A model generated the notes under the pieces. That model worked only from the letters and a program-made list of their open reading frames with translations, searched no databases and had not been told where the DNA came from. This document shows positions 35,698-45,099 of a stretch of 64,000 nucleotides of DNA, one piece after another. Each line of letters starts with the position of its first letter. Within the stretch, counting starts at the first letter, position 1. Both the position numbers and the translations under genes were made by a program. This DNA is from Pseudomonas nabeulensis (lineage in GTDB: Bacteria > Pseudomonadota > Gammaproteobacteria > Pseudomonadales > Pseudomonadaceae), in the NCBI RefSeq assembly GCF_004682045.1, contig NZ_QUZT01000030.1:1-64000 (forward strand), read 5' to 3'.

Positions 35698-36447
35698 CTA
35701 AAGGTATTTTTTGAAACTGCCGGCCGTGAGATTCACCGCAAGCCCCAGTAAGGCAGCGCTGGGCAGCAGGATCCAAAGCGGGTGTAAGGAAATGGGCATT
35801 GCCAAGTAGACGATCCATGGCAACACTGCTAACGGCAGTAAAGAGGCTTTTGCGCGGTGGTAGATGAACCCTGATTCACGCCCCGCCCCGAACCGGCGCA
35901 CATCGCGCCGAACCAAACCATCGATCAGGCCGACGAATGCAGCGGTGAGGATCATGGGCAGGGACAGCACCAGTACAAGCAGCCGCACCAGGAACGTGAG
36001 CGTCGTGAACGCAGCGGCAATCAGGTAGTTCTCAGACCAGACATAGACTTGGCTGATGAAGTACCGGAAGTTTCGTATCTCGCCCTGGCTTGCCGCACGG
36101 GCGTGTTCCGCGTTGCGGGTCATGCGATCGAGCAACCCCGTCCTGACGAAGACCCATTCGTAGCCAGTGTCCACCAATTGATGCGCTGTGCGCCCTGGCT
36201 CTTGAACAATCACGCTGCGAGTGAAGTGATTCGACAGATGGCTCAACTCGTACTGCAGCATGGATTGCGAATGGCGCCAGCCCTGATCTTTCCAAAACAA
36301 ATGCATACCGACGCACTCCACGACAATCGAAATCAGCAGTGAGCCAATCAGTACTCCGACGATCCGAAATGGCAATGTGATGGTGCTGGCAATCAAGCCC
36401 TGACGTTGGTTCTGCTGTCGCTGGGCGGCCGAGGCAGCATCGCTCAT
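35698..36447 (-). CDS. Integrating conjugative element membrane protein, PFL_4697 family (TIGR03747)
   Basis: 249 residues, about four membrane segments (LPFRIVGVLIGSLLISIVVE, LVLVLSLPMILTAAFVGLI, PLAVLPWIVYLAMPISL). ATGA overlap with traD, and always beside it in this class. Function unknown. Confidence 0.9.
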   Translation of the reverse strand: MSDAASAAQRQQNQRQGLIASTITLPFRIVGVLIGSLLISIVVECVGMHLFWKDQGWRHSQSMLQYELSHLSNHFTRSVIVQEPGRTAHQLVDTGYEWVFVRTGLLDRMTRNAEHARAASQGEIRNFRYFISQVYVWSENYLIAAAFTTLTFLVRLLVLVLSLPMILTAAFVGLIDGLVRRDVRRFGAGRESGFIYHRAKASLLPLAVLPWIVYLAMPISLHPLWILLPSAALLGLAVNLTAGSFKKYL

Positions 36448-38630
36448 GGTGCGGCCTCGTTGTTCTGGATTTCTTCATTGATCGTCGTGGTGGCAGTTGC
36501 GGTGGGTGTCTCGTCGAGTAGATCATCGGGCAATGGGTCATCCTGCAGTACAGGTGAGCCCAGGTTTTCCCACCAGTGCGCACTTTCGGTGTAACTCTGG
36601 CGCATGTAGCTTGCCAACTGTTGCAGATCCGCTGGCATCACTTCGTCTGGATCAGGGGCCGGTAATGGCATGCGCACTTTCCACAACTGCCCGCCTTGCA
36701 TCAGGGCAAAGGCTTGGCCTTTCGGTAAGGCCACGATGTGCGATGGTTCAATCATCGGCACGCTCGACATGCTGATACGATCCTGGGTGTTCGAAGTGAA
36801 GTCAGTCGAACCGCGGATATCCGAGCTGTCAGTCGCACCGCTGACGATGGTTGTGGTGTAAACCTCCACTTTGGGCAGTTGCTTCGTGAGCAGCTCAGCG
36901 GTGGCGGTTTCCCTTACCCGGAGCATGATCAAATTATTAAAATTACCGATCACTTGGCCGGCTTTCGCCCTGTTACCGATACGCGCTTCGATGTCGCTGA
37001 GGGTCTGAGTGTAGGCGCTGACCTGAATCCCTGCGCCCCCGCCTTTGTTGATCATTGGGATGAACTCGCTACCCATCAGCTCGTTGAACTCGTCCGCATG
37101 AACGTTGATCGGTACCTTGGTGTTAGCGGATGCACCTGGTAGGCCATCGTCGATGCCATGCTTATAGATGTGCCCTGCAACCGACACCATGTCGCTAAAC
37201 ATGGAGTTACCGACCGCCGCTGCAACTTCTGCATCGGATAGAGCATCCAGGCCTATGTAGACGACGGCCCTTTTGCGGACGATTTGCATCCAGTCGAAAA
37301 TGGGCCGGGGGTCGTTCAGATCCGAATAGTTCGGCGCCAACAACTGCGCGACCTTGCCGCTGGTGAGCTTTTCCAGCAGTGGCAGCAGGCTGGCGACGAT
37401 CTTGTCGAAATACGTTTTGTCGTAGCGCACGGCACTACGCAGCCCGTCTAGTACTGGATCGTAGTTGCGCGCCTGCGAGAGATATTGCTCAAGCGCGATC
37501 ACGCGCTTCTCGCGCCCGATCATGTTCCTGGGGATATTCTTGTCGTTCAGCTTTGCTTCGAGCTGGACAATGATTTCCCATGCCTTCGGCTCATGCTTTG
37601 CGAAGTAGTGCTGGGCATATTCCAGAAACAAAGCGTCGATGTTGATCACATGACGCTGGATCAGCATGTAGTCCGGGCGCTGCCCCAGCTCTACCAATGC
37701 CCGCGCGATGATGTTGACGAAGCGCCACGCGAACTCGCGAAATGCCGCTGAATTTCCCTCGCCCGAGAGCTGCCCTGCGATGCGTGTAGCGACTTCAGAG
37801 ATGCGTCCGAACCGCCCTACAGCGTTGTAGCGTGCGGAAATCTCCGGCCAACCCAAGTGAAAAATATAGAACTCGTCTTCACGACCGGCACGCTTGGCTT
37901 CGACGTACATCCTTTTGAGCAAGTCCGCGTCGCCTTTAGGGTCAAAAACGATGACCACTTCATGCTCGCCAAGATGGTTCTTGCGGCGGATGTCTTGCGT
38001 GATGAACAACTCTGCCAGGCGAGTTTTACCCACGCGTGTGGTTCCCAGGATCAGCGAGTGTCCCACTCGCTCGCTCAGTGGCAGGCTGACGTCCACTTCC
38101 TCAGGTTCGATACCATGCAGGCGCGGCAGCCCACCAACGGGCGGAAGCGGCCGAATCGGATTGAACGGAACGTCCCAACTGGTGAGGCGAGGCAAGTACG
38201 AGAGGGGGAACGGTGCAAACTCCAGCCGCTCCTCCAGGCGGCGTGCCAAGCGGTACGCCGGCGTCGGCTCGACATAGCGCCGGAATTCGGGGCGATACGT
38301 CTGCATCAGCCGATGCGTGTGCTTCTGTTCCCAGAGAAAGCCCTTGCCGATGAACAGACGTTGCTGGCTGACCGGAACGTCGCGACTTGTCATCAAGTAA
38401 CGGGGCAAGCGCCGGATATTGCGGCGATAGCGTAAGATCACCCTAGCGTCGCGCAGGCGAATGACCCCGAAGGTGGAGAATGCAAGCGCGCTGCCTGCGC
38501 CCATTGCTGGGCTTAGTGCAAGCGACCACGGTGCCGCGATACACAAAAAAGCGGCACCAGCACACGCTGCGACGGTGTATAGCTCCACTGCTGGGCGGAG
38601 CAGGACTTCCACGGGCTGGTTGCGCGCCAT
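36444..38630 (-). CDS. traD: Conjugative coupling factor TraD, SXT/TOL type (TIGR03743)
   Basis: 728 residues. Two N-terminal membrane helices (VAACAGAAFLCIAAPWSLAL), Walker A GTTRVGKT near residue 197, and Walker B VVIVFDPKGD near 225. It brings the relaxase-DNA complex to the secretion channel. Length is normal for the family. Confidence 0.95.
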   Translation of the reverse strand: MARNQPVEVLLRPAVELYTVAACAGAAFLCIAAPWSLALSPAMGAGSALAFSTFGVIRLRDARVILRYRRNIRRLPRYLMTSRDVPVSQQRLFIGKGFLWEQKHTHRLMQTYRPEFRRYVEPTPAYRLARRLEERLEFAPFPLSYLPRLTSWDVPFNPIRPLPPVGGLPRLHGIEPEEVDVSLPLSERVGHSLILGTTRVGKTRLAELFITQDIRRKNHLGEHEVVIVFDPKGDADLLKRMYVEAKRAGREDEFYIFHLGWPEISARYNAVGRFGRISEVATRIAGQLSGEGNSAAFREFAWRFVNIIARALVELGQRPDYMLIQRHVINIDALFLEYAQHYFAKHEPKAWEIIVQLEAKLNDKNIPRNMIGREKRVIALEQYLSQARNYDPVLDGLRSAVRYDKTYFDKIVASLLPLLEKLTSGKVAQLLAPNYSDLNDPRPIFDWMQIVRKRAVVYIGLDALSDAEVAAAVGNSMFSDMVSVAGHIYKHGIDDGLPGASANTKVPINVHADEFNELMGSEFIPMINKGGGAGIQVSAYTQTLSDIEARIGNRAKAGQVIGNFNNLIMLRVRETATAELLTKQLPKVEVYTTTIVSGATDSSDIRGSTDFTSNTQDRISMSSVPMIEPSHIVALPKGQAFALMQGGQLWKVRMPLPAPDPDEVMPADLQQLASYMRQSYTESAHWWENLGSPVLQDDPLPDDLLDETPTATATTTINEEIQNNEAAP

Positions 38631-38634
38631 GGTG

Positions 38635-39177
38635 TCATTGCTCGATGCCGGTAGACGTGATCAGCACTGGGTAGTGGCGCAGCCCCAGACGCTCGGCGAG
38701 GTCGTCGGCGGCCACTGCCGACAACGGCACACCGGGAGCCAGATTGCGCAGACGCACCAGCCCCTGCGTGGTCTCGACATTGACCACTAGCCCGGCGGCA
38801 CCGCGTTCACGCAATGATGTTGCGTGACGGCTTAGCCAGGTGCGCGAAATGTCGTCGTCTCCTACCAGGAAGAACGGCTGCAAGCCCGGCGCTTCGATGA
38901 CCCGCCGCGCCACGACGCCTGGCGTAAGCTTTGCGCTGCGCACGGGCATCATGTCCGCCTCGTCCGCAGGTGTCGTCCGTGCATTGGGAATGACGATGGC
39001 AGGCTGCGTAGCGGTGCTATTACGCGGCTGTAGATCGAGCGCCTCATAGTACGGCAGCGCCGAAGTCCCTCCGCGATCTTCCACCACGATCAATGGCTCT
39101 GCGGCCTGCAATGGGCACAGCGGTGCGGTCACTAGCAGGATGGACAGGCCGCGCAGGGCCAGGCGGAATGTGATCAT
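38635..39177 (-). CDS. Integrating conjugative element protein, PFL_4695 family (TIGR03765)
   Basis: 180 residues with a signal peptide (GLSILLVTAPLCPLQAAE). ATG 39177 overlaps the stop of the transglycosylase gene. Periplasmic protein of unknown role, immediately upstream of traD. Confidence 0.9.
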   Translation of the reverse strand: MITFRLALRGLSILLVTAPLCPLQAAEPLIVVEDRGGTSALPYYEALDLQPRNSTATQPAIVIPNARTTPADEADMMPVRSAKLTPGVVARRVIEAPGLQPFFLVGDDDISRTWLSRHATSLRERGAAGLVVNVETTQGLVRLRNLAPGVPLSAVAADDLAERLGLRHYPVLITSTGIEQ

Positions 39178-39782
39178 CGTACAGTCTCCTTGCGTGCGGT
39201 AAGTGCCGCACTGGATGGGGATTGGCCCAGCACACGGTTCAGGTGCTGGGAAACGCTGCGTCGGTAGCGCGCGGCGGGCTCGCCACCTGCGGGGCGGTGA
39301 TACCGGCCGACCGCCAGTAGCCAGTCCTCGCCGGGGGTGTGTTGTTCGCGAAGGATGGCGGCGGCGATGGCGAGGTTGCGGTATGGATCGAGCAGGTCGC
39401 AGGGGCTGGTGAAGCGGTGTTCCTGGTAGCCGAGATTGATCTGCCCCAAGCCTGCGTCGATGCGTGTGGCAGGTGTATGGCGCAGCGCCTGTTTCAGGCC
39501 TTCGCAGGCTTCGGAACGTGTAGAGAATCGCTGTGAGGCACCGGCTACGTTCAGTGACCAAGGCCACGGGACGATGCGCCCGCTGCGCCGGACGCCGCTT
39601 TCCTGCAAGGCCACGGCGTAGAGCACCGTCGAGGGAATGCCGGCACGCTGCGCGGCGAGTTGATAGGCTGGCGGTGGAGTCTCTTGGGCATGAGCAATGC
39701 CAGCGAGCAGCCCCCCGGCCGCGAGAACTAGCGCTCGCAATGCCCGCACGGCGGGTACCGAAATCAAGGCAAACGCTGCCAT
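39174..39782 (-). CDS. Lytic transglycosylase (SLT domain) of the transfer system
   Basis: 202 residues with a signal peptide (ALVLAAGGLLAGIAHAQ) and an SLT domain: catalytic Glu in ALQESG, then GLGQINLGY and DPYRNLAIAAAIL. It opens peptidoglycan for the channel (VirB1 role). Overlaps the PFL_4693 gene by 19 bp. Confidence 0.92.
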   Translation of the reverse strand: MAAFALISVPAVRALRALVLAAGGLLAGIAHAQETPPPAYQLAAQRAGIPSTVLYAVALQESGVRRSGRIVPWPWSLNVAGASQRFSTRSEACEGLKQALRHTPATRIDAGLGQINLGYQEHRFTSPCDLLDPYRNLAIAAAILREQHTPGEDWLLAVGRYHRPAGGEPAARYRRSVSQHLNRVLGQSPSSAALTARKETVR

Positions 39783-40480
39783 TGACCGTTCACCTCGCGA
39801 ACCGCTGCTGGCAGGTCGCCGGGCAGCCCCAGCGACAGCCAGCGCCCACCATCATGATTGAGTGTGATGCTGCCGCTGCGCACCCGTGCCGGGTCGATCT
39901 GCGCACGCCGGGCCCAGTCGCGGATGCGTGAATCCTCCTGGCGGCTGCCGACCATATACACATCGAACTCGGCTCCCGAGGTCTGCAGGCGCTGTACGAG
40001 CTGGCCACAAGATACGCAGCCGTCCCTCACGAAGACCGCAGTGCGGCCACTGCCACCCACGGCCGCAGTGCTCGGCGCGGCATCAGGTAGATTCACGCGC
40101 TGCATATCGGGATGCAGACGCTGCCAGGCCTCGTCGTAAGCGCGCTGGTATGCCAGCAATTTCTCGACACGGCGTGCCTCGGCCTGCACTTGCAATTCTG
40201 CATAGCGCCGCCGCTCCTCATCAGAGCGGGCCTCGACACCCAGCGCAGATAGAGGATCCAGATTGGGCGAGTAGATGCCGAGCGGCCCGTCCATCAGTGC
40301 ACGGTAGCGGGTGAACTCTTCGTCTCGAAGGCCCCATGCCTTCGCCAACTCCCCGTCGCGGTTGTGTTCGATTTGGCTCAGTGTGTTGCGCGAGGGCTGG
40401 GCGTTAGAGGTTTGCTGTGCCGACGCTGGCAAATGCAACGTCGCCAGCAGCGACATGATCAGGATGGGATGGTGTTTCAT
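39764..40480 (-). CDS. Integrating conjugative element protein, PFL_4693 family (TIGR03759)
   Basis: 238 residues with a signal peptide (ILIMSLLATLHLPASAQ) and a C-terminal thioredoxin-like piece with a Cys-x-x-Cys (VRDGCVSCGQLVQRL). A GTG codon sits directly before the ATG used. Exported protein of the transfer operon. Confidence 0.9.
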   Translation of the reverse strand: MKHHPILIMSLLATLHLPASAQQTSNAQPSRNTLSQIEHNRDGELAKAWGLRDEEFTRYRALMDGPLGIYSPNLDPLSALGVEARSDEERRRYAELQVQAEARRVEKLLAYQRAYDEAWQRLHPDMQRVNLPDAAPSTAAVGGSGRTAVFVRDGCVSCGQLVQRLQTSGAEFDVYMVGSRQEDSRIRDWARRAQIDPARVRSGSITLNHDGGRWLSLGLPGDLPAAVREVNGQWQRLP

Positions 40481-40495
40481 CACATGGCCTCCGCG

Positions 40496-41146
40496 TCAGG
40501 GAATCGCAAGGCGGCGAGTCTGATCGCCGGCCTTGAACACGGCGGTCTTGCCGTCGATAGCCTGCAGGCGCCACTGGCCGACGACATCGCCCGGAAGCAC
40601 CACCTGCACCTCGGTAGCGGTGAGTTCGCCCACGGCCGGTGCGATGGATACGCTGCGATGCCCAGCACGCAGTTCGACGCCCACTACGCGATAGGGAAAC
40701 GGCGTCTCATGCGGCTTGGAGGCGGCGGGCTTGGGTGCGCGATTATTGGGTGGCAGAGCGGTGCGGGCGGCAGTCTGGCTCGCCTTGAACTGGTCGAGCT
40801 CAGAGCGAAGCGCCTGCAGATCATCCGTCGTAGCACGCGCTTCCAGCGCCTGCTCGATTTGCCCGATACGCATTTCCAACGTCTGACGGGCACTTTGCAG
40901 CGCAGCTTCCGTCGCCGGTACCGGCCGAGCCTCCAGAGCCTGCAAACTGTCCGCTAGCTCGGTGACCCGCGTCTGGAGTACTTGCAGTTGCCGCAGGCCA
41001 GTGTCGACGCGTTCCTGGTCGACCAGATCGGTCATCAGGCGATAACCCAGGCCCACCATGACGCTCAGGCCGATCAGCCAGCTCCACAGCAAGACCTGCA
41101 TGACCAGGGTGGCGGTCGAACGTGAAGTGCTTTGCGCCACGGTCAT
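40496..41146 (-). CDS. Conserved ICE membrane protein between PilL-like and PFL_4693 genes
   Basis: 216 residues. One N-terminal helix (LLWSWLIGLSVMVGLGY), a coiled coil (residues about 45-120, LQVLQTRVTELADSLQALE) and a C-terminal beta domain. ATGA overlap with the PilL-like gene. Resembles type IV pilus or secretion accessory proteins in layout only; function unknown. Confidence 0.82.
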   Translation of the reverse strand: MTVAQSTSRSTATLVMQVLLWSWLIGLSVMVGLGYRLMTDLVDQERVDTGLRQLQVLQTRVTELADSLQALEARPVPATEAALQSARQTLEMRIGQIEQALEARATTDDLQALRSELDQFKASQTAARTALPPNNRAPKPAASKPHETPFPYRVVGVELRAGHRSVSIAPAVGELTATEVQVVLPGDVVGQWRLQAIDGKTAVFKAGDQTRRLAIP

Positions 41147-41715
41147 GGTTGCCCCTCCATAATCGGAAAGGACTGAGCCGTGTCGTTTGAAGGAGATCCA
41201 CTGTCTGGAACCTTCTCGACATCATCTTCTCCTACCCGCACGAAGCACACCTGACGCGCTCGGTCATCGACATGCAGATCCCAGGCGGGGCCGGCAAGCG
41301 TGAGCAGTGCATCGCGCAGGGTCATCGGGCCAAGTTGCAGATGTGCAGCCGGCAGCGGCAACGAGTACAGCTCAATGACGGTATGTGGTGTCTCGCAAAG
41401 TTGGTAACCGCTGCGCTTGAGGACGTGCCGCAGTCCGTCGCCAACCGAAGCGCGAGCGTCTTCGGGCATCGAGACATCGACGATTTGCAGCAGCAGGTCG
41501 CGCTGCGCCGGGGTGGGCGTTAGCTCCACAAGGCTGTAGCGACCGTAGCGAACCACCGGAATGAGCTCGGGGGTATCAAGCTCAGGGACGCGGAAGACCT
41601 CCTCGGTGTCGGAAGGCTCGACAGGCTCCGCGATAGTTGCGCAGCCCGTCACGGTCGCAGTGGCAACCTGCAGGGCGCAACCGATCAGACGCTGCAATGG
41701 GGAGATGGTTGGCAT
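41143..41715 (-). CDS. pilL: PilL-like lipoprotein of the conjugative region (TIGR03748)
   Basis: 190 residues with a lipoprotein-type signal (LQVATATVTGCATIAE) and a domain (DARASVGDGLRHVLKRSGYQ, MTLRDALLTLAGPAWDLHVD) typical of PilL N-terminal proteins. First gene of the leftward transfer operon; its promoter should lie in 41716-41870. Confidence 0.88.
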   Translation of the reverse strand: MPTISPLQRLIGCALQVATATVTGCATIAEPVEPSDTEEVFRVPELDTPELIPVVRYGRYSLVELTPTPAQRDLLLQIVDVSMPEDARASVGDGLRHVLKRSGYQLCETPHTVIELYSLPLPAAHLQLGPMTLRDALLTLAGPAWDLHVDDRARQVCFVRVGEDDVEKVPDSGSPSNDTAQSFPIMEGQP

Positions 41716-41907
41716 GGATCGGCTCTCTGTTGCAATGAGCCGATACCATCGCCGGGCGGGGAGACGCGGTCAGTAAAGAATACGAACTACGAGCGCGCCG
41801 TATTGTTAAGCCTATTTGAAAAATCGCGATAAGGTATGCAACGGTGATTAAGACATCCGATGGTGGGTATCTATAAACAAGACACCCCCTCCTTGAGATG
41901 AAAGAAG

Positions 41908-41943
41908 TGCAGCCATGCCCACGGGAATACGGACATGGCTGCA
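41908..41943 (-). ncRNA. Orphan leader-type hairpin upstream of the transfer operon
   Basis: TGCAGCCATG (41908-41917) and CATGGCTGCA (41934-41943) form a perfect 10-bp stem. In the minus direction it is preceded by TTTTCATC and followed by TTTCATC and AAGGAGG, as in the 46-53 kb leaders, but only a 9-codon frame follows. It looks like a leader that has lost its gene, or a leader peptide. Confidence 0.5.
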
Positions 41944-42032
41944 GATGAAAAGAAACGATAGAGCTGGCGGCACAAGGCCGGCGTGTGGCGGGAACTCTGG
42001 CGGCGACTAGTGGCAGGGTCATGGTGCTGGTT

Positions 42033-42059
42033 AAAAAGACTGGGAGCACCACTCCCAAT
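42033..42059 (-). terminator. Rho-independent terminator before the transfer operon
   Basis: On the minus strand ATTGGGAG (42052-42059) pairs with CTCCCAGT (42039-42046) over a 5-nt loop, followed by CTTTTT. It insulates the PilL operon from transcription coming from the diguanylate cyclase side. Confidence 0.75.
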
Positions 42060-42244
42060 GGCAGTGATGTACCCGCGTATAGAAGTAAGAAGCGGCGCAA
42101 GGCTGACTAGGAAAGATCAGTAGGTGTAACGAGTATTGCTGCTGAGTGCGTTAGCGCTCGGATGGCAGCGTGATATGCGTCTAAATGCGATTCGATTCGG
42201 TAAAGATGCGAATACTCAACTCACGATGTACTATCTAAAACGAT

Positions 42245-42343
42245 TCAAGTGAGCCGCCCTGCTGCAAGAGGGGCCGCTGCCAGGTTGCAGGCGATGCTGG
42301 ACTTGCCGACGCCATCTTTCTGATCGAGTATGACACGACGCAT
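42245..42343 (-). pseudogene. N-terminal stub of a ParA-family ATPase
   Basis: A 32-codon frame reads MRRVILDQKDGVGKSSIACN, the deviant Walker A of ParA proteins, then ends at a stop. The second residue of the usual KGGVGKS motif is Asp. Everything after about residue 25 is lost. The rest of 42060-42467 shows no gene. Confidence 0.65.
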
Positions 42344-42467
42344 GGTGCAGTTCATCCCTGAAATGTGCTGCTCGGACGGTGCGCTGAGAATGTCAGATCA
42401 GGGACAATCCTATGAGGGAAGCATGACAGTAATAAGGCAAGCCTTGTTACATTGTGCTGCGGTGTGG

Positions 42468-44129
42468 TCAGTCGCCAGCTTGGCTTACGCTCACCTGATT
42501 GCGCCCAGCACGCTTGGCAGCGTAAAGCGCCTGATCGGCCTTGCTTAGGGTAGTTGCAGGCTGCTCATCGCCACTGGCCTGCCACTGCGCAACACCCAGC
42601 GAAACGGTCACCCCGCCAACTGGTGCAATAGCGGTGTCTTGTACGCAGATTCGCAGCCGCTGGGCGACGGTACTAGCGATTTCCAGCGGCGCGCCGGGCA
42701 GCAATATAAGAAACTCTTCACCGCCTGTGCGACACAGCACATCACCTTCGCGGCAGCAGCGGCGCATCAGCTCGGCCAACCGGCGCAGCACCTGGTCGCC
42801 AACATCGTGACCAAAACCATCGTTGATCCTTTTGAAGTGGTCGACATCCATCACGATGACCGAGAAGCCACGCCCCTCAGCCTCCAGCAGCGACAAGCTG
42901 AACTCTAGACTGCGGCGGTTGCCCAGCCCGGTCAGCGCGTCGGTCTGGACGTCGCGGTTGAGCCGGCCGATGCGTTCTTGCAGCAGATTGAGGCCAAACA
43001 ATAAGGCGCGCTTGAGCTCGGCAGCTTCGAAGTACCAAGCCTTGACCCGGTGCAGCCGCTCTGCGGTTTCGGCGCGGTCCAGTGCACGCGCCCCGGCGGC
43101 CAATTGCCAGAGCGGGAGGGTGATGGTCAGCGCCAGCCACCACAGCAAAAGGCTGCCGACCAGCGCCAGCGGGACAGAGATAAAGATCACATTGAGGATC
43201 AGCTGGCGCAGCGGCGCTATGGTTTGCGTCAAAGGCTGTTGCGCCACCACCCCCCAACCAGTGCTGGGCACTGTGGCAAAACCGGCCAGCATCTGCACGC
43301 CGACGCTGTTGGTCAGCTGACGGGTACCGTCCTTGAGGGTGGCGAGCTGATCAATCAGTTCATTGCCGCTGACTACCGTGCCCACCCGCTGCGCATCAGG
43401 GTGATAGAGCAGGCGCCGGTTGCGGTCGACGACATACAGGTAGGAGCCGTCCTGGTAATAGTGCCGGCCGAGCAAGCTATTGAGGATGTTGTGCTCGCGC
43501 AGGTACAGGCTGCCGCTGACATAGCCCAGGTAATTGCCCTGGCTGTCGAACATCGGCTGCGACAGCGCCACCACCAGATTATTGGCTGATGACAGGAATG
43601 GTGTGGATACCAGCGCCCGGCGTTCACGCAATGCCTCTTGCGAGCCTGGAGAATGAACCGTGGAGCCGAGCAAGTGGCGCAGTGAGGCGGGCGAAACCGC
43701 TCGCAGCATGCCTTGTGCGTCTATGACGAACGTTGAGTTGAAGGCGCGGCTTTGGCGCAGCAAGCGTTCGGTTTCTTCCTGCAGCGCTGCCTTGTGGTTC
43801 AGTTGCAACGCTTGAACCGCGGCGCTGAAGCTTAGCTGTTGTAGACCATTGCCCAGGAAGGTATCGGTAATCGCCGCAAGCTTGGCGGCATACACCCGGT
43901 TGGACTCCAGTGAGTGGTCGATCAACAGCTGGCGCTGTACCCGGTAGCTGGCGAAGTAACTGGTCAGCAACATGAGCATGGCGGTAAGCCCCGAGAGCAC
44001 TAGGATGAGTGTGCGCAGATCCAGGCGCAGTCCTTTTTTGGCGTGTGGCAATCCTGACCTCACTGACAGGCCGAGCGAGGATAACCTTACTCGCTCTGCG
44101 CCATCGCAGCTATGTGGGCGATGAAACAA
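42468..44129 (-). CDS. Membrane diguanylate cyclase with dCache-like sensor
   Basis: 553 residues. TM1 (LDLRTLILVLSGLTAMLML), a periplasmic Cache-type domain (about 60-300), TM2 (LILNVIFISVPLALVGSLLL) and a GGDEF domain with active site GGEEF. An inhibitory I-site REGD lies five residues before it, so product inhibition by c-di-GMP is likely. GTG at codon 23 is a possible alternative start. Chromosome-like cargo; it forms a tandem with the lipoprotein gene 48 bp upstream. Confidence 0.9.
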   Translation of the reverse strand: MFHRPHSCDGAERVRLSSLGLSVRSGLPHAKKGLRLDLRTLILVLSGLTAMLMLLTSYFASYRVQRQLLIDHSLESNRVYAAKLAAITDTFLGNGLQQLSFSAAVQALQLNHKAALQEETERLLRQSRAFNSTFVIDAQGMLRAVSPASLRHLLGSTVHSPGSQEALRERRALVSTPFLSSANNLVVALSQPMFDSQGNYLGYVSGSLYLREHNILNSLLGRHYYQDGSYLYVVDRNRRLLYHPDAQRVGTVVSGNELIDQLATLKDGTRQLTNSVGVQMLAGFATVPSTGWGVVAQQPLTQTIAPLRQLILNVIFISVPLALVGSLLLWWLALTITLPLWQLAAGARALDRAETAERLHRVKAWYFEAAELKRALLFGLNLLQERIGRLNRDVQTDALTGLGNRRSLEFSLSLLEAEGRGFSVIVMDVDHFKRINDGFGHDVGDQVLRRLAELMRRCCREGDVLCRTGGEEFLILLPGAPLEIASTVAQRLRICVQDTAIAPVGGVTVSLGVAQWQASGDEQPATTLSKADQALYAAKRAGRNQVSVSQAGD

Positions 44130-44177
44130 GAAAAACTGATGGGGTGCGTGAGCAGCGGCTTTCAGAAAGCTCCGAAG

Positions 44178-44642
44178 TCACTGGCTCTGGTTCAATTCAT
44201 TTTCCACTTGCTGCATGCGCTCCTGCGCCAGCGCTTGGACCTTTTCATCCCGGGCACTTTCGCGCATCAGCCCGGTGAGCTTCTCGCTCAGCTGCTTGCC
44301 CTCGGCAGTTTCCCCTAGTGCCTTACCCTTGGCTGGATCCTGGGTGGCCTGGACGACGGTGTTGAACTCGGCATCGCTGAAGTTCTTTTCGCTGTACAGC
44401 TTGAACAGGTCGTTGCGTTGGTCTTCGACGGTCAGGTATTTGCGCAGCACGACCTTGATCTGCTCTTGCGCCACCTGCGGATGGGTCATGGCGAGCAACG
44501 CGGCCATGCGCCCTATGTTGTGCTCATAGGCCTCCTGCAGTGGCAGGTTGGCAAGGATCTGCTCTTCACGAGTCGGTCTCTTGTCGCAAGCGGCGAGAGC
44601 ACCGAGCAGGAGCAGGGGCAGCAGTTTGGGCAGGCGGATCAT
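44178..44642 (-). CDS. Small helical lipoprotein
   Basis: 154 residues from ATG 44642. Lipoprotein signal LLPLLLLGALAACDK, then an all-helical, charged domain (REEQILANLPLQEAYEHNIG). Same strand as the diguanylate cyclase, so the two may be cotranscribed. Family not recognised. Confidence 0.75.
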   Translation of the reverse strand: MIRLPKLLPLLLLGALAACDKRPTREEQILANLPLQEAYEHNIGRMAALLAMTHPQVAQEQIKVVLRKYLTVEDQRNDLFKLYSEKNFSDAEFNTVVQATQDPAKGKALGETAEGKQLSEKLTGLMRESARDEKVQALAQERMQQVENELNQSQ

Positions 44643-45099
44643 CGACAGGCAGGCCTTGGACGCGTGAGAGACGGCTAGTTTACCGGTTTTTTCCTCGCTA
44701 GCAGCACACGCCAGCCTGTCGGAATCAGTCCTTTTTTCGGCTTGGATTAAACGCATGGTTTTTTGACACCACCTTCCCGCATCCACCTGAATAGGCCAGA
44801 AATCAGGGGCTTAGGCCCTAATATGGCTATCGGGGAGAGACGCTATGAAAAGGTGCATGGTGCAGGGCGCCATGCTTGCAGATAGCACGTCCGAGCAGTC
44901 TCCGACGGTTACGTTGTGCAAGGCAAGGAGTGCATTCGCGAGGACGAGCAGTCAGGGCCAAACCGGCAAACTCTTGTAGTCGAAGTTGCCAACGACTGCG
45001 CGCTCAATGACACCTGTGAATGACACGGTAACCAAGCATGAACCCAACCATTTTCGGTGGCGCTGACGGTGCGCGGCTGATTGCAGGCAGGGCCGCCAA

